Shown one piece after another: positions 1-7,603 of a stretch of DNA of 18,380 bases. Within the stretch, counting starts at the first letter, position 1, and every line of letters begins with the position of its first letter. Below the pieces are notes generated by a model, which saw nothing but the letters and a program-made list of their open reading frames with translations, was not told where the DNA came from and searched no databases. This DNA is from JALQXV01 sp051005235 (lineage in GTDB: Bacteria > Patescibacteriota > Saccharimonadia > Saccharimonadales > 2-12-FULL-41-12), in the NCBI GenBank assembly GCA_051005235.1, contig JBPCJO010000023.1, positions 1-18,380 on the forward strand. Reading direction: 5' to 3'. A program made the position numbers and the translations under genes.

Positions 1-252
1 ACACTGATTAGAACAGTAGCGATAGGTTGTTTTTGCAGTTTGCTGATTGCATGCGATACATAAGGTCATAAAGCTAGTTTATCTATGAAAGATTAAATCT
101 ACATTAAATTTTAAAGACAATAAATGATTTTAGATGTTAAAGAACGGTTCAAAGCTAGGTACATGGCAAATTATTAATTATAATTGCATCGTACTTACAG
201 ATACAAACTATAGCAAAACAGGGTAAATATTGCTATAGTAGTCATATTAGTT
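1..252. other. AT-rich intergenic stretch with no gene recognised
   Basis: No convincing coding frame, RNA or repeat is seen before the tRNA-Thr promoter. A TATAAT at 179-184 lacks a matching -35 box. The stretch may be upstream DNA of a gene outside the window. Confidence 0.4.
234..239 (+). promoter_or_regulatory. Extended -10 promoter of tRNA-Thr
   Basis: TATAGT at 234-239 is preceded by TG at 231-232, which makes an extended -10. The predicted start near 246 lies a few bases before the mature tRNA 5' end at 253. No good -35 box is seen at the right distance, which is usual for extended -10 promoters. Confidence 0.45.
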
Positions 253-327
253 GCCACCTTAGCTCAGGGGTAGAGCACATCCATGGTAAGGATGGGGTCG
301 TGAGTTCAAATCTCACAGGTGGCTCCA
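253..327 (+). tRNA. trnT: tRNA-Thr(GGT)
   Basis: A complete cloverleaf can be drawn. The acceptor stem GCCACCT pairs with AGGTGGC. The D arm is GCTC/GAGC. The anticodon stem CATCC/GGATG encloses the loop ATGGTAA, giving anticodon GGT, which reads threonine codon ACC and ACU by wobble. The T arm is GTGAG/CTCAC around TTCAAAT. The 3' CCA is encoded (325-327) after discriminator T. It lies just upstream of rpmG, and a tRNA-Thr near rpmG/secE/nusG is a recurrent bacterial arrangement. Confidence 0.97.
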
Positions 328-341
328 TTGAAACATCAGTA

Positions 342-370
342 TTTACAACACCTAACAGACTTGATATAAT
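342..370 (+). promoter_or_regulatory. rpmG promoter, nearly leaderless
   Basis: TTTACA at 342-347 and a perfect TATAAT at 365-370 are separated by 17 bp. A transcript would start about 7 nt after the -10 box, at about 376-378, while the ATG is at 379. The rpmG mRNA would therefore be leaderless or carry only 1-3 nt. Confidence 0.7.
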
Positions 371-378
371 AAGAAGAT

Positions 379-585
379 ATGGCAAAGAAGACTGAAAAGC
401 GAAAATTGGTTGGTTTGGTTTGTGAAGAAACCGGCCACCGCACGTACTACACCAAGAAGAATACTCAGAACACCCCTGATAAATTACAGCTTCGCAAGTA
501 TAACCCGCTTCTTCGCAAACACACCCTTTATGTTGAAACCAAGAAGAACCTTGGCCGCAACGAAGTAAAACCCCGCAAAAAGTAA
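379..585 (+). CDS. rpmG: 50S ribosomal protein bL33
   Basis: This 68-residue, very basic protein is a component of the large ribosomal subunit near the E site. The GHRTYYTKKN region and the KLQLRKYNPLLRKHTLY region align with the two halves of bL33. Only one cysteine (VCEETG) remains and the paired CxxC zinc ligands are absent, so it is the zinc-independent form. It is slightly longer than the usual 50-55 residues because of a basic C-terminal tail. The ATG at 379 starts the expected MAKK sequence. The promoter is so close that no Shine-Dalgarno would be transcribed. The gene is convergent with the GH15 gene, with 50 bp between stops and no clear terminator. Confidence 0.95.
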   Translation: MAKKTEKRKLVGLVCEETGHRTYYTKKNTQNTPDKLQLRKYNPLLRKHTLYVETKKNLGRNEVKPRKK

Positions 586-635
586 TAGTACCTCATCACG
601 CATAAATCCTCGGCTCTGAGCACTAAGCACCAGCA

Positions 636-2591
636 CTAATTTATATCATGCCCCTGGTTTTGGACGCGCGAAATATCAAGTACGGTATTAATAAACTCGG
701 CGTGGCTCCACACTAGCGGCGCGACAGAGATAGGGTTATTGGTAACCGGGTGGACTTGCTCAGACAACACACCACTGCTGGACGCATGGTATTGTACCCA
801 GTCTAATATCTCTAAAGCTCGGTGATATTGTTTTACGCGTATATAATACTGGGCCATCCATAGTGTGGTGATAATCCAGGGGTTTCCCATGTACTTTGGG
901 TCGGCATCAAAGAAGTAATTATCGTGCTCGTAGCGGGTTGTGCCACCGCTTGGCGCAACATCGAGCAACTCTTGCTCTATTAAGTTGACGGTGCTGGCAA
1001 GCTCGTTTGGCGTCTGGTAGTAGTTATACAACATAACACCATACATGCTAGAAACGTCGAGTGTATTGTCGAACTGCAATGATCCGTCGGGTTGCAGCAA
1101 ATAACCTTTGCGGTAGGCTCGGCGATCTGGGTCAAAAAAGACTGCAGAGCAGGCCAGCATCTGCTCGGCCGATTCTTTCCATTGGGTAGCGTCTGCGGCG
1201 CGGTCAAACAATTCTGCAAGGTCGCAGGCTACTAATAATGCTTGATAGGTGAGGGCAGCGGTGTAGGTACTGGTCGAAAACTGTTGTTCCCATAAGTCGT
1301 AGCTGGCATGCGGCAGGCTGGTTTGCTCGTCAATAAACGACACCATAAAGTCGGCGGCAGGTTTAATGAGCGAATCGTACATGCCCCGTACATACACATC
1401 GTCTTGGGAGTACTGCAGATATTCACCCAGCATATAAACCAATATGGCGGTTTCGTCTTCTTGGATTGGCAGTTCTTTAAGATTGTTAAAGACTTGCGGG
1501 TGCCAGGTGCTACCTAGTGAGCGATCTGGTTGGTATTTGTGCATCATGTAGCCGTTTACATGGATTACGTCTTTACAAAAGTTAAAAAAACGTTTGGCTT
1601 CGTCGTAATAACCGAGTCGAATGAGTGGCCATATGGCGTAAGCCCCATCACGCGGCCAGACATAATTATAGTAATCGCGGCCGTAATTATAGATAGACGA
1701 GTCGGCTGAGGCCAGAATTCCGCCGTGTTTGTCGGCATGGACCTTAATAATCATTAACGATTTCTTAACTAAACCGATGTAATTGGGGTTAAGCGCGTGC
1801 AGCTTGTTGGAACCTTGGCTAAGCCAATCGTGCCAGTACCAGCGAGTTTGGGCTAAGCGCCGTTCGACACCTTGGGATTTAATTTTTTGATGTATCTCAA
1901 AGGCACCTTGTTGTGAGTTGGCGGCCACTATCCAATAGAAATACGTTCTGGCTTGCCCTGGTTGATGGTCATTATTAAAGCGGATAACCGAGTCAACACC
2001 GCCATGCTCAACCGTGCCACCGGCGAGTTCGCCGTCCTCGGCATCGCGGTAGGTGCCTTCTTTGCCTTCGATGCCGTAATTTCCAACACTGAACTGGTCA
2101 TACGGTACACCGTCTTCTCCTTCGCCGTAAATAAGCAAAGAACAGCGGCCTTTATAATCAAATATATAGTGGTCATCGGGTACATATAGTGCTGTATCGG
2201 CTCGGCCATCATTCGAAATCTGGAAGACCTGGTGCGTAAACAATCTAATATTTCTTTGGTTGTCCGAGTGGTTAACGACGGTAATCTTGCGGCAAAAAGC
2301 GTTATATTCACTGTCGACAAAGTCACTCAGTTGCAGCTCGACGCCTAGTGATTCGTTCGACATCGTCACCATACTTATTAAGGCGTCAGCTTCAAAATCT
2401 ACTTTGGTCTGCCAACCATCGTCAATCCAGGCAAACTGGCCATCTACCCATATGCCGATTTTGTGGTGTACACTGCGTGCCGTCGTCAGATTATCTAGGC
2501 CGACGTACGGATAATAAAAGTCGTGGACTAAGCCTTTTTCGTTTAGTCCAACCGTTAAGCGTCCATTACCAAGAATTACTGATCGTCCCAT
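636..2591 (-). CDS. GH15 family glucoamylase-like glycoside hydrolase
   Basis: GH15 enzymes are inverting exo-hydrolases that release glucose from alpha-1,4 (and 1,6) glucans or trehalose. The protein has an N-terminal beta-sandwich (about residues 1-260) followed by an alpha/alpha-barrel. Numbered from the start chosen here, the barrel shows WPRDG at 312-316, DLWEQ with the likely general acid E435, and SEQVHP with the likely base E611. No signal peptide is seen, so it is probably cytoplasmic. I chose the ATG at 2591 (651 aa). It overlaps the upstream GH57 stop as TAATG and has an AGGAG box at 2599-2603, 7 nt upstream. A GTG at 2627 would add 12 residues and a 37-nt overlap, and is less likely. 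It is the last gene of the GT4-GH57-GH15 operon. Confidence 0.88.
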   Translation of the reverse strand: MGRSVILGNGRLTVGLNEKGLVHDFYYPYVGLDNLTTARSVHHKIGIWVDGQFAWIDDGWQTKVDFEADALISMVTMSNESLGVELQLSDFVDSEYNAFCRKITVVNHSDNQRNIRLFTHQVFQISNDGRADTALYVPDDHYIFDYKGRCSLLIYGEGEDGVPYDQFSVGNYGIEGKEGTYRDAEDGELAGGTVEHGGVDSVIRFNNDHQPGQARTYFYWIVAANSQQGAFEIHQKIKSQGVERRLAQTRWYWHDWLSQGSNKLHALNPNYIGLVKKSLMIIKVHADKHGGILASADSSIYNYGRDYYNYVWPRDGAYAIWPLIRLGYYDEAKRFFNFCKDVIHVNGYMMHKYQPDRSLGSTWHPQVFNNLKELPIQEDETAILVYMLGEYLQYSQDDVYVRGMYDSLIKPAADFMVSFIDEQTSLPHASYDLWEQQFSTSTYTAALTYQALLVACDLAELFDRAADATQWKESAEQMLACSAVFFDPDRRAYRKGYLLQPDGSLQFDNTLDVSSMYGVMLYNYYQTPNELASTVNLIEQELLDVAPSGGTTRYEHDNYFFDADPKYMGNPWIITTLWMAQYYIRVKQYHRALEILDWVQYHASSSGVLSEQVHPVTNNPISVAPLVWSHAEFINTVLDISRVQNQGHDIN

Positions 2592-3793
2592 TAGACTGCT
2601 CCTGCTCGCAGGCGCAAATCGTGCCACGAGTTCATAAAATTAATATAGGCTTCGTACGGGCTTTCGTAGGGACTAAAATAAGCGTGAATGTCGCCGTCGT
2701 TGAACCATTTGGTGCACATATAGTAAAAATGGTCAGAGGTCTGCAGGCGGCGCCAATCGTCAATCAACTTTAAGTTGCCGCTTTTAATAATCGGGGTTTG
2801 CAGTTCATAGAGCGCCTGAATAGCTTGTTGCTGCATCGGGTTGCCCAGCCAGGCCGATAAATCACGCTCTGTGTCAGCCCAGGTGGTGGTATGTGGCACA
2901 TCGACCTGATCGACGGGATGAAACGAATCTGCGGCCTCTGAGACGGTCATAAAGGTATGTCCAGGGTCAGCCAGCCATTTTGCGGGCAGATGTTCGAGGA
3001 AGTCAAAGATACCGGTGTCGTCCCACTGATGCTCGCCAAACGTTTCGTAATCCATAAACAGGTTAAAGTTAGTTGCATCGCCCGTTTCGTTTAACCAACC
3101 GGTGAATTTGTCGGCAGTCAGGGGCCACTCGCTCCAATCGCGGTTACTAAAACGAAAGGCAATATCGTCACTGAGCTTATAGTTCTTCATGAGTAAACGG
3201 ATGTTATTGGTATAGGTTGGCCGATAGACAAAGTTGGGGCTACGCCAACCGAGCACCGGGTCCCAGCCTTCGGCTAAGATAGCTTTGTAGCCAGCCCTGT
3301 CTGCCCAGTACGCTAAGTCGTTGTTGTAGCTTAACTCTGTGTTACGAAAGACTTGTGGTGTCTGGTTAAATAACTCCTGGATTTTTTCGCGGTGCATCTG
3401 AACCTGCATTTCAAACTCGGCCTGAGAATAGAAAAACGCCAGGCTATGGTGATATGTTTCAGCCACAATTTCGACACGGCCGGTGGCAACCAGTTCTTGG
3501 AATGATTTGAGCGCTCCGGGCGCCCATTTTTGCAGCTGTTCAAGTACCGTACCGGTGATCGATAAACTTAACTTAAACTCAGGGTGTCGGTTTAATAACT
3601 CTAGTAACTTCTGGTTAGTTGGAATATATGATTTTTCGGCTACTTTATGGGCAATCCGTTCGTTACTGGTACGGTCATCGTAGGCCGCATCAAAATAATT
3701 GTCAGTGGTGCCTGAATCAAAGACCGTATAATGGCGGATTCGATAAGGCTGATGGACATGCAAATATAGTACGATCGCTTTTTGCTGGTTCAT
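2591..3793 (-). CDS. GH57 family alpha-amylase/glucanotransferase-like hydrolase
   Basis: This 400-residue protein has the ordered GH57 motifs. They are HVHQP (12-16), ETYHHS (112-117), FRNTELSYN with predicted nucleophile E153, and MDYETFGEHQW with predicted acid/base D248. GH57 enzymes are retaining and act on alpha-1,4 glucans as amylases, glucanotransferases or branching enzymes. The roughly 400-residue length and the DYETFGEH motif resemble the amylase-like subgroup rather than the longer branching enzymes. That sub-assignment is inferred. No signal peptide is seen. The start overlaps the GT4 stop by 4 nt (ATGA), a sign of translational coupling. Its own stop overlaps the GH15 start. Confidence 0.9.
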   Translation of the reverse strand: MNQQKAIVLYLHVHQPYRIRHYTVFDSGTTDNYFDAAYDDRTSNERIAHKVAEKSYIPTNQKLLELLNRHPEFKLSLSITGTVLEQLQKWAPGALKSFQELVATGRVEIVAETYHHSLAFFYSQAEFEMQVQMHREKIQELFNQTPQVFRNTELSYNNDLAYWADRAGYKAILAEGWDPVLGWRSPNFVYRPTYTNNIRLLMKNYKLSDDIAFRFSNRDWSEWPLTADKFTGWLNETGDATNFNLFMDYETFGEHQWDDTGIFDFLEHLPAKWLADPGHTFMTVSEAADSFHPVDQVDVPHTTTWADTERDLSAWLGNPMQQQAIQALYELQTPIIKSGNLKLIDDWRRLQTSDHFYYMCTKWFNDGDIHAYFSPYESPYEAYINFMNSWHDLRLRAGAV

Positions 3794-5004
3794 GCCGCGA
3801 CTAAGCTCCGCTGCTTGTGGTGCTGATACATATCAAACAGTTTGTCGGCCGAGTCACTCCAGCTTAGCCGATTATATTCAAGTAAGGAGTTACGATGCAG
3901 TTCTTCGGCCAGTGCGTCGCTCCGTAGTACATTTACGATTTGATTAGCCATCTCTTGGGTATCCCAAAAATCGACTTTAAGACAGTTGCGGATCACCTCG
4001 GCCACTCCAGACTGGTGGCTAATTAACGCCGGCGTACCATAGCCAATTGCTTCGAGCGGTGTTAAACCAAACGGCTCAGAAATAGAAGGCATGACAAACA
4101 GATCGGCAATACTAAAAGCATCACGGCAGTTTTTGCCTCGCTGAAAATTTGTAAACACAACATTTTTAGAGATACCCAGTTGGGCAGAAAGACCAATTAA
4201 CTCGTAATATTGTTCTCCCGAACCGACAATGAGTAAAAGTGACTTTGGCTGGCGGGCAACAACTTCTTTAAAAGCAACTAACAGATTAGGCAAACCCTTT
4301 TGGATGGTCAGACGACCAACGCTGGTGACGACTTTATAGCCCTTCTGCTTCATCTTTTCAAGATAAGCATAGGCATTAGCGCCAGACTGTGGCAGCAGGG
4401 AATTAATATCCATACTGTTATGAATAACATCAATTTTGTCGGCCGGAATATCGTATTCGCTTACAATGGCCCGCTTGGTGTGTTCACTAACAGCCACTAC
4501 TTTATCGGCAATCATCATCGCCATGGCTTCTATCTCGCGGACCATCGGGTTACCGCCATGCTCCACGCCGGCACGATCAGCTTCGATGGAGTGAATATGG
4601 ACGATCAATGGCTTGCCGCTTAGCTCTTTGGCACGAAGGGCAGCCCGACAGGTAAGCCAGTCATGGGCGTGAATAACGTTAAATTCGGCCAATTGCACAA
4701 TCCGCTCCACGGCCTGCTCATAAATGGCGCTTTGGCCAAAGATGTCGACATACTCAACTTCGCCAGTTTTCTTGATGTATTTAAAGCTGTCGTAGGCAAT
4801 GCCGGCCTTTAAGACTGTTTCGACATCTTGTGGGTGGGCCGAATTTATCTTCATGAAATCGATGTTGTGTTCGGCGGTATAGGGGAGCACAAACTCTATG
4901 TCAACGCCTTTTTTTGATAGAGCTTTACAGAGCTGATAACATGCCACACCCAGCCCACCGCTGTTATGGGGCGGTAATTCCCACCCAAGCATTAACACTT
5001 TCAC
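3790..5004 (-). CDS. GT4 glycosyltransferase, glycogen-synthase-like
   Basis: This 404-residue GT-B fold retaining glycosyltransferase has an N-terminal domain with SGGLGVACYQL (15-25) for donor binding and HAHDWLT (112-118). The C-terminal domain has SVGRLTIQKG (228-237) and ISEPFGLTPLEAIGYG, which contains the E-x7-E pair E310/E318 of GT4. Together with GH57 and GH15 neighbours, the likely role is elongation of a storage alpha-glucan from an NDP-glucose. The acceptor and donor are inferred. The start is GTG at 5004, giving the typical MKVLMLGWELPP beginning. An internal ATG four codons later would trim the first beta-strand. No Shine-Dalgarno is evident. It heads the operon. Confidence 0.87.
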   Translation of the reverse strand: MKVLMLGWELPPHNSGGLGVACYQLCKALSKKGVDIEFVLPYTAEHNIDFMKINSAHPQDVETVLKAGIAYDSFKYIKKTGEVEYVDIFGQSAIYEQAVERIVQLAEFNVIHAHDWLTCRAALRAKELSGKPLIVHIHSIEADRAGVEHGGNPMVREIEAMAMMIADKVVAVSEHTKRAIVSEYDIPADKIDVIHNSMDINSLLPQSGANAYAYLEKMKQKGYKVVTSVGRLTIQKGLPNLLVAFKEVVARQPKSLLLIVGSGEQYYELIGLSAQLGISKNVVFTNFQRGKNCRDAFSIADLFVMPSISEPFGLTPLEAIGYGTPALISHQSGVAEVIRNCLKVDFWDTQEMANQIVNVLRSDALAEELHRNSLLEYNRLSWSDSADKLFDMYQHHKQRSLVAA

Positions 5005-5049
5005 TCTTGTCAGTTGCCCCGTTTATTTTGAACTATTTTTCTCTCTCTT

Positions 5050-5078
5050 AGTATAAGCGTAATGGTAAAGTAGTTCAA
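5050..5078 (-). promoter_or_regulatory. Promoter of the GT4-GH57-GH15 operon
   Basis: On the minus strand, TTGAAC (5078-5073) and TATACT (5055-5050) are separated by exactly 17 bp. The predicted start near 5043 gives a leader of about 39 nt to the GTG at 5004. Confidence 0.7.
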
Positions 5079-5134
5079 CTTAGTTTTGCAGCTAGCCCGT
5101 TTTAGGCTGTAGGCAATACAATCAATCAGTACGC

Positions 5135-5320
5135 TCACTGTTTTTTCCGTTCCAAATACAAGATGCGTTGCTCGTGATTAGCGGCGTACTCTTCGTTTTG
5201 ATTACTAATTGATTCTTGCACTTCTGCCAAACATTCAAATAGAGCCTCGACTTTTTGATCGAGTTTGGCAAGCTCACCTTTAAGCTCAATAAGTAAATTG
5301 ATTGCAGTAACTTCGTCCAT
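5135..5320 (-). CDS. Small coiled-coil protein of unknown function
   Basis: This 61-residue acidic protein has no family I recognise. Hydrophobic residues in its first 45 positions follow a heptad-like pattern (INLLIELKGELAKLDQKVE and onward). This suggests one long helix able to form a coiled coil, and the C-terminus is charged. There is no membrane segment. It lies alone on the minus strand between tRNA-Trp and the glucan operon promoter. A slightly longer overlapping frame (5122-5331) is rich in unpatterned S, K and I and looks non-coding. There is no Shine-Dalgarno before the ATG at 5320. Confidence 0.6.
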   Translation of the reverse strand: MDEVTAINLLIELKGELAKLDQKVEALFECLAEVQESISNQNEEYAANHEQRILYLERKKQ

Positions 5321-5393
5321 ACATCTACCATACGGACTAGTTATTAAATAATTATGAAAATGGTTTTATTTTTGACTGAGTAAAACTTTTCTA

Positions 5394-5467
5394 TGGCAGG
5401 GGTGGTCGGACTCGAACCGACAGCACAACTTTTGGAGAGTTGCCGCTTACCATTAACGAACACCCCT
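5394..5467 (-). tRNA. trnW: tRNA-Trp(CCA)
   Basis: Read on the minus strand, the acceptor AGGGGTG pairs with CACCCCT. The D arm is CGTT/AGCG. The anticodon stem CAACT/AGTTG encloses CTCCAAA, giving anticodon CCA. The T arm is GTCGG/CCGAC around TTCGAGT. Discriminator G and the encoded CCA follow. Only UGG is read, in line with UGA being a stop in this window. Its 5' 15 nt overlap the 3' end of the upstream broken gene. A tRNA-Trp close to rpmG/secE/nusG is a classical bacterial arrangement, but here it is inverted. Confidence 0.96.
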
Positions 5468-6126
5468 ATGGACCTTATCTGCAAACAGCACATACGTCAT
5501 TTTAAGTTGTTTGGCGACATGTGCATTTAGATATCTTACACTTATACAGCCTTGATATCCAGGTTTCTTATTCTTGCCTGTATGGGGTTTGTGAAACGGT
5601 TTATAAAACTGGTTAGCAGGGATTTGTGTTAAATTTGACCAGTACAATATTTGCTGTGCTTCGTTATGATAAGAGTGAATATGAAGCATAATGCGGAACT
5701 TGCGGTCGTCAAGATCAAAAGATGAGCGAAAAAGTTTAAGAAACATGCAAATCATTGCTGGGTCGGAGTTAATAAAATACATACCTGATTTAACTTCTTT
5801 ACCTCCCTCACACCAAAACAGCAACGCACAAATAAGTTTACAGTGACTTTGCCCTAGCTTTAGTGTTAATATTTCTTGCTTCGTGAGCTTAGCCAGCTGT
5901 CCTTCGTTGATAACGGATTTGAATTTTATAGCTTGTACGGCCTTAATACGAGAACGATCGCGGACCAATTTTAAATGCTGCTGAATGCGTTTGTCTGTCG
6001 TGGGGTCATTTTGATATCTTTAAGCCATGCCGAGGCAGTACTTTTAGCAATGTTTAGCTCTCTCCCTATTTCGGCAAAAGTTTTACCTTGTTTTCTAAGT
6101 AGTATTGCTTCTTCTTTGATACTCAT
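5453..6126 (-). pseudogene. Frameshifted HTH plus LAGLIDADG-like endonuclease-related gene
   Basis: The first part (ATG at 6126, 51 codons, stop at 5973-5971) encodes a clear helix-turn-helix: FAEIGRELNIAKSTASAWLKD. The second part, open to a stop at 5453, contains ALLFWCEGGK (a degenerate LAGLIDADG-type motif), INSDPAMICMFLKLF, IHSYHNEAQQILYW and a GYQGCISVRYL segment. These are the landmarks of a widespread 'HTH + homing-endonuclease-like' hypothetical family. Adding one C to the CCCC run (GGGG at 6002-6005 on the plus strand) joins the halves into a continuous frame of about 224 residues. So this is a single-base deletion, a sequencing error, or less likely recoding. The 3' end reads into tRNA-Trp. 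Whether it retains nuclease activity is unknown. Confidence 0.7.
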
Positions 6127-6169
6127 GGGTATAATTATGCAGAACAAACATTAAATTATTCTTAAACTT

Positions 6170-6198
6170 TTATCAGAAGTCATTATCTGATATACAAT
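6170..6198 (+). promoter_or_regulatory. Candidate promoter of the kinase-peptidase-histidine kinase operon
   Basis: TTATCA (6170-6175) and TACAAT (6193-6198) are spaced by 17 bp. The start would fall near 6205, only a few bases before the ATG at 6208. This resembles the rpmG arrangement. Both boxes are imperfect. Confidence 0.4.
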
Positions 6199-6207
6199 AT
6201 AGGCAGC

Positions 6208-6867
6208 ATGAGTGTTACTAAAATTGATCCTAATAAGACATTTGTCATTTTTCTGTATGGCTTTCCGGGTGCTGGCAAAACCGCTTTTGGACGCCAACTA
6301 GCCGAAGAAGTTAATTGCGCGCATTTGCAGCAAGACAAACTAAGCCATGAATTATACGGCGAGAACACCGACAGAACCGCCAAAAATAGCCGAGATGCCA
6401 TGAACTACATGAGCCGCGAATTTTTGCGCGCCGGCGTCTCGGTTATATACGATACCGATGTGCATCGGGTGGGTGAGAGACGAAAGCTTCGTGACTTTAT
6501 TCGCCAAGCAAAAGCCACCCCAATTTTAATTTGGCTACAAATTGATCCTGAAACTGCCTTTTTGCGTGGGCAAAAACGAGATCGCCGTAAAGCCGACGAC
6601 CAATATGCCCAAAAGTATACTCCAGAGAGCTACGAAGCAATACTTAATAATATGCAAAATCCCGACAACGAAGAGTACGTCGTGATAAGCGGTAAGCACA
6701 CCTTCCATACCCAGCGAGCCGCAGTCCTTAAGAAGTTTTATGAACTTGGCATTATGACACCGGTACAACTGAGCCAAAACATTGCTAAACCAGGGTTAGT
6801 AAATCTAGTGCCACAGTCACTCAACGGCCGGACAGACTTGTCTCGGCGTAATATTACAATCCGTTAG
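6208..6867 (+). CDS. P-loop kinase-like ATPase (AAA_33 / zeta-toxin-like fold)
   Basis: This 219-residue cytoplasmic protein has a Walker A motif GFPGAGKT at residues 18-25. A VIYDTD strand (about 79-84) sits where the catalytic or Walker B acid is expected. The arginine-rich RGQKRDRRKADD segment (about 120-131) resembles a lid. This is the layout of small P-loop kinases that phosphorylate nucleotides, polynucleotide ends, sugars or antibiotics (AAA_33 group). The substrate cannot be told from the sequence. The C-terminal 50 residues are variable. It starts with ATG almost at the predicted transcript 5' end, with no clear Shine-Dalgarno. It is followed 6 nt later by the peptidase gene, so the two are probably co-transcribed. 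Confidence 0.8.
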   Translation: MSVTKIDPNKTFVIFLYGFPGAGKTAFGRQLAEEVNCAHLQQDKLSHELYGENTDRTAKNSRDAMNYMSREFLRAGVSVIYDTDVHRVGERRKLRDFIRQAKATPILIWLQIDPETAFLRGQKRDRRKADDQYAQKYTPESYEAILNNMQNPDNEEYVVISGKHTFHTQRAAVLKKFYELGIMTPVQLSQNIAKPGLVNLVPQSLNGRTDLSRRNITIR

Positions 6868-6873
6868 TAATCC

Positions 6874-7596
6874 ATGGCAAGAGTAGCTATTGAAGTACCA
6901 GACGTAGGTACGGTGTATATTACCCGCAAGCGGGGCCAACGTACCATGCGATTGCGGGTCGACACTAAAGGGGAAGTCCACGTCTCTATGCCATGGCTTG
7001 TGCCGCGCCTTCAAGCGGTTGCGTTTGTAAAATCAAAGCGAGCGTGGGTCCAAGAGCAACAAGCAGATGCTCAGATTACTCCCTACAACGGCATGCTATT
7101 TGGCAAGACGATGCAGCTGATAATTCACGAGAACAGCACCGCTGTCCGTAGCCAGCAAAAAGGCAAGCAATTGATCGTACATTTTGACTCCCGTTATGAC
7201 CCGACTCAAAAGGAACACATCAATAAAGTAGAAAAAGCGATTATGCGGTCCTTACGTACAGAGGCCGAAAAGGTATTGCTGCCACGGTTGCGCGAACTAG
7301 CCGACATGTATGGTTTTAACTTTAAGAGTTCTGCTATTAAGCAAGTCACTGGGCGATGGGGCAGTTGCGATTCAAAATGTCATATAACCCTCAGTTTATT
7401 TCTCATTCAGTTGCCGATTGAAATGATTGACTATGTCTTAATCCATGAACTAAGTCATACCGATCACATGAACCATAGCGCCGCGTTTTGGAAGCAAGTC
7501 GAGACGTTTTGCCCAGATTACAAGCCAGTACGTAAAAGTATGCGTGGTATGCGGCCTCGCTTATACGATGCAAAAACGTTTATGGTTATGGCATAA
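6874..7596 (+). CDS. YgjP-like zinc metallopeptidase (DUF45 / M48-related)
   Basis: This 240-residue protein of the YgjP/DUF45 family has RWGSCDSKCH (161-170) and the zinc site HELSH (191-195) with the third ligand likely H201 in NHSAAFW. The N-terminal half is the basic beta-rich region typical of the family (RGQRTMRLRV, then WVQEQQ). Members are WLM/SprT-like gluzincins of poorly known substrate. There is no signal peptide or membrane segment. It is the middle gene of a three-gene co-directional set. The ATG at 6874 has no Shine-Dalgarno. The stop is 7 nt before the histidine kinase ATG. Confidence 0.9.
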   Translation: MARVAIEVPDVGTVYITRKRGQRTMRLRVDTKGEVHVSMPWLVPRLQAVAFVKSKRAWVQEQQADAQITPYNGMLFGKTMQLIIHENSTAVRSQQKGKQLIVHFDSRYDPTQKEHINKVEKAIMRSLRTEAEKVLLPRLRELADMYGFNFKSSAIKQVTGRWGSCDSKCHITLSLFLIQLPIEMIDYVLIHELSHTDHMNHSAAFWKQVETFCPDYKPVRKSMRGMRPRLYDAKTFMVMA

Positions 7597-7603
7597 TGAA
7601 ACA

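Noticed and set aside
586..635. Terminator between rpmG and the GH15 gene
   Set aside because: Short GTGCT-type repeats are present, but there is no stable stem with a T tract on either strand.
2592..2627. GTG start at 2627 for the GH15 gene
   Set aside because: The ATG at 2591 has an AGGAG box at ideal spacing and a TAATG junction with the GH57 stop. The 12 extra residues show no family similarity.
5122..5331. 69-codon frame overlapping the small coiled-coil gene
   Set aside because: It has no heptad or domain pattern and a composition typical of an out-of-frame reading. The 61-residue frame looks more protein-like.
7544..7603. Upstream start for the histidine kinase
   Set aside because: It would overlap the peptidase gene by 53 nt. 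The peptidase C-terminus is real, and the added residues precede any domain.
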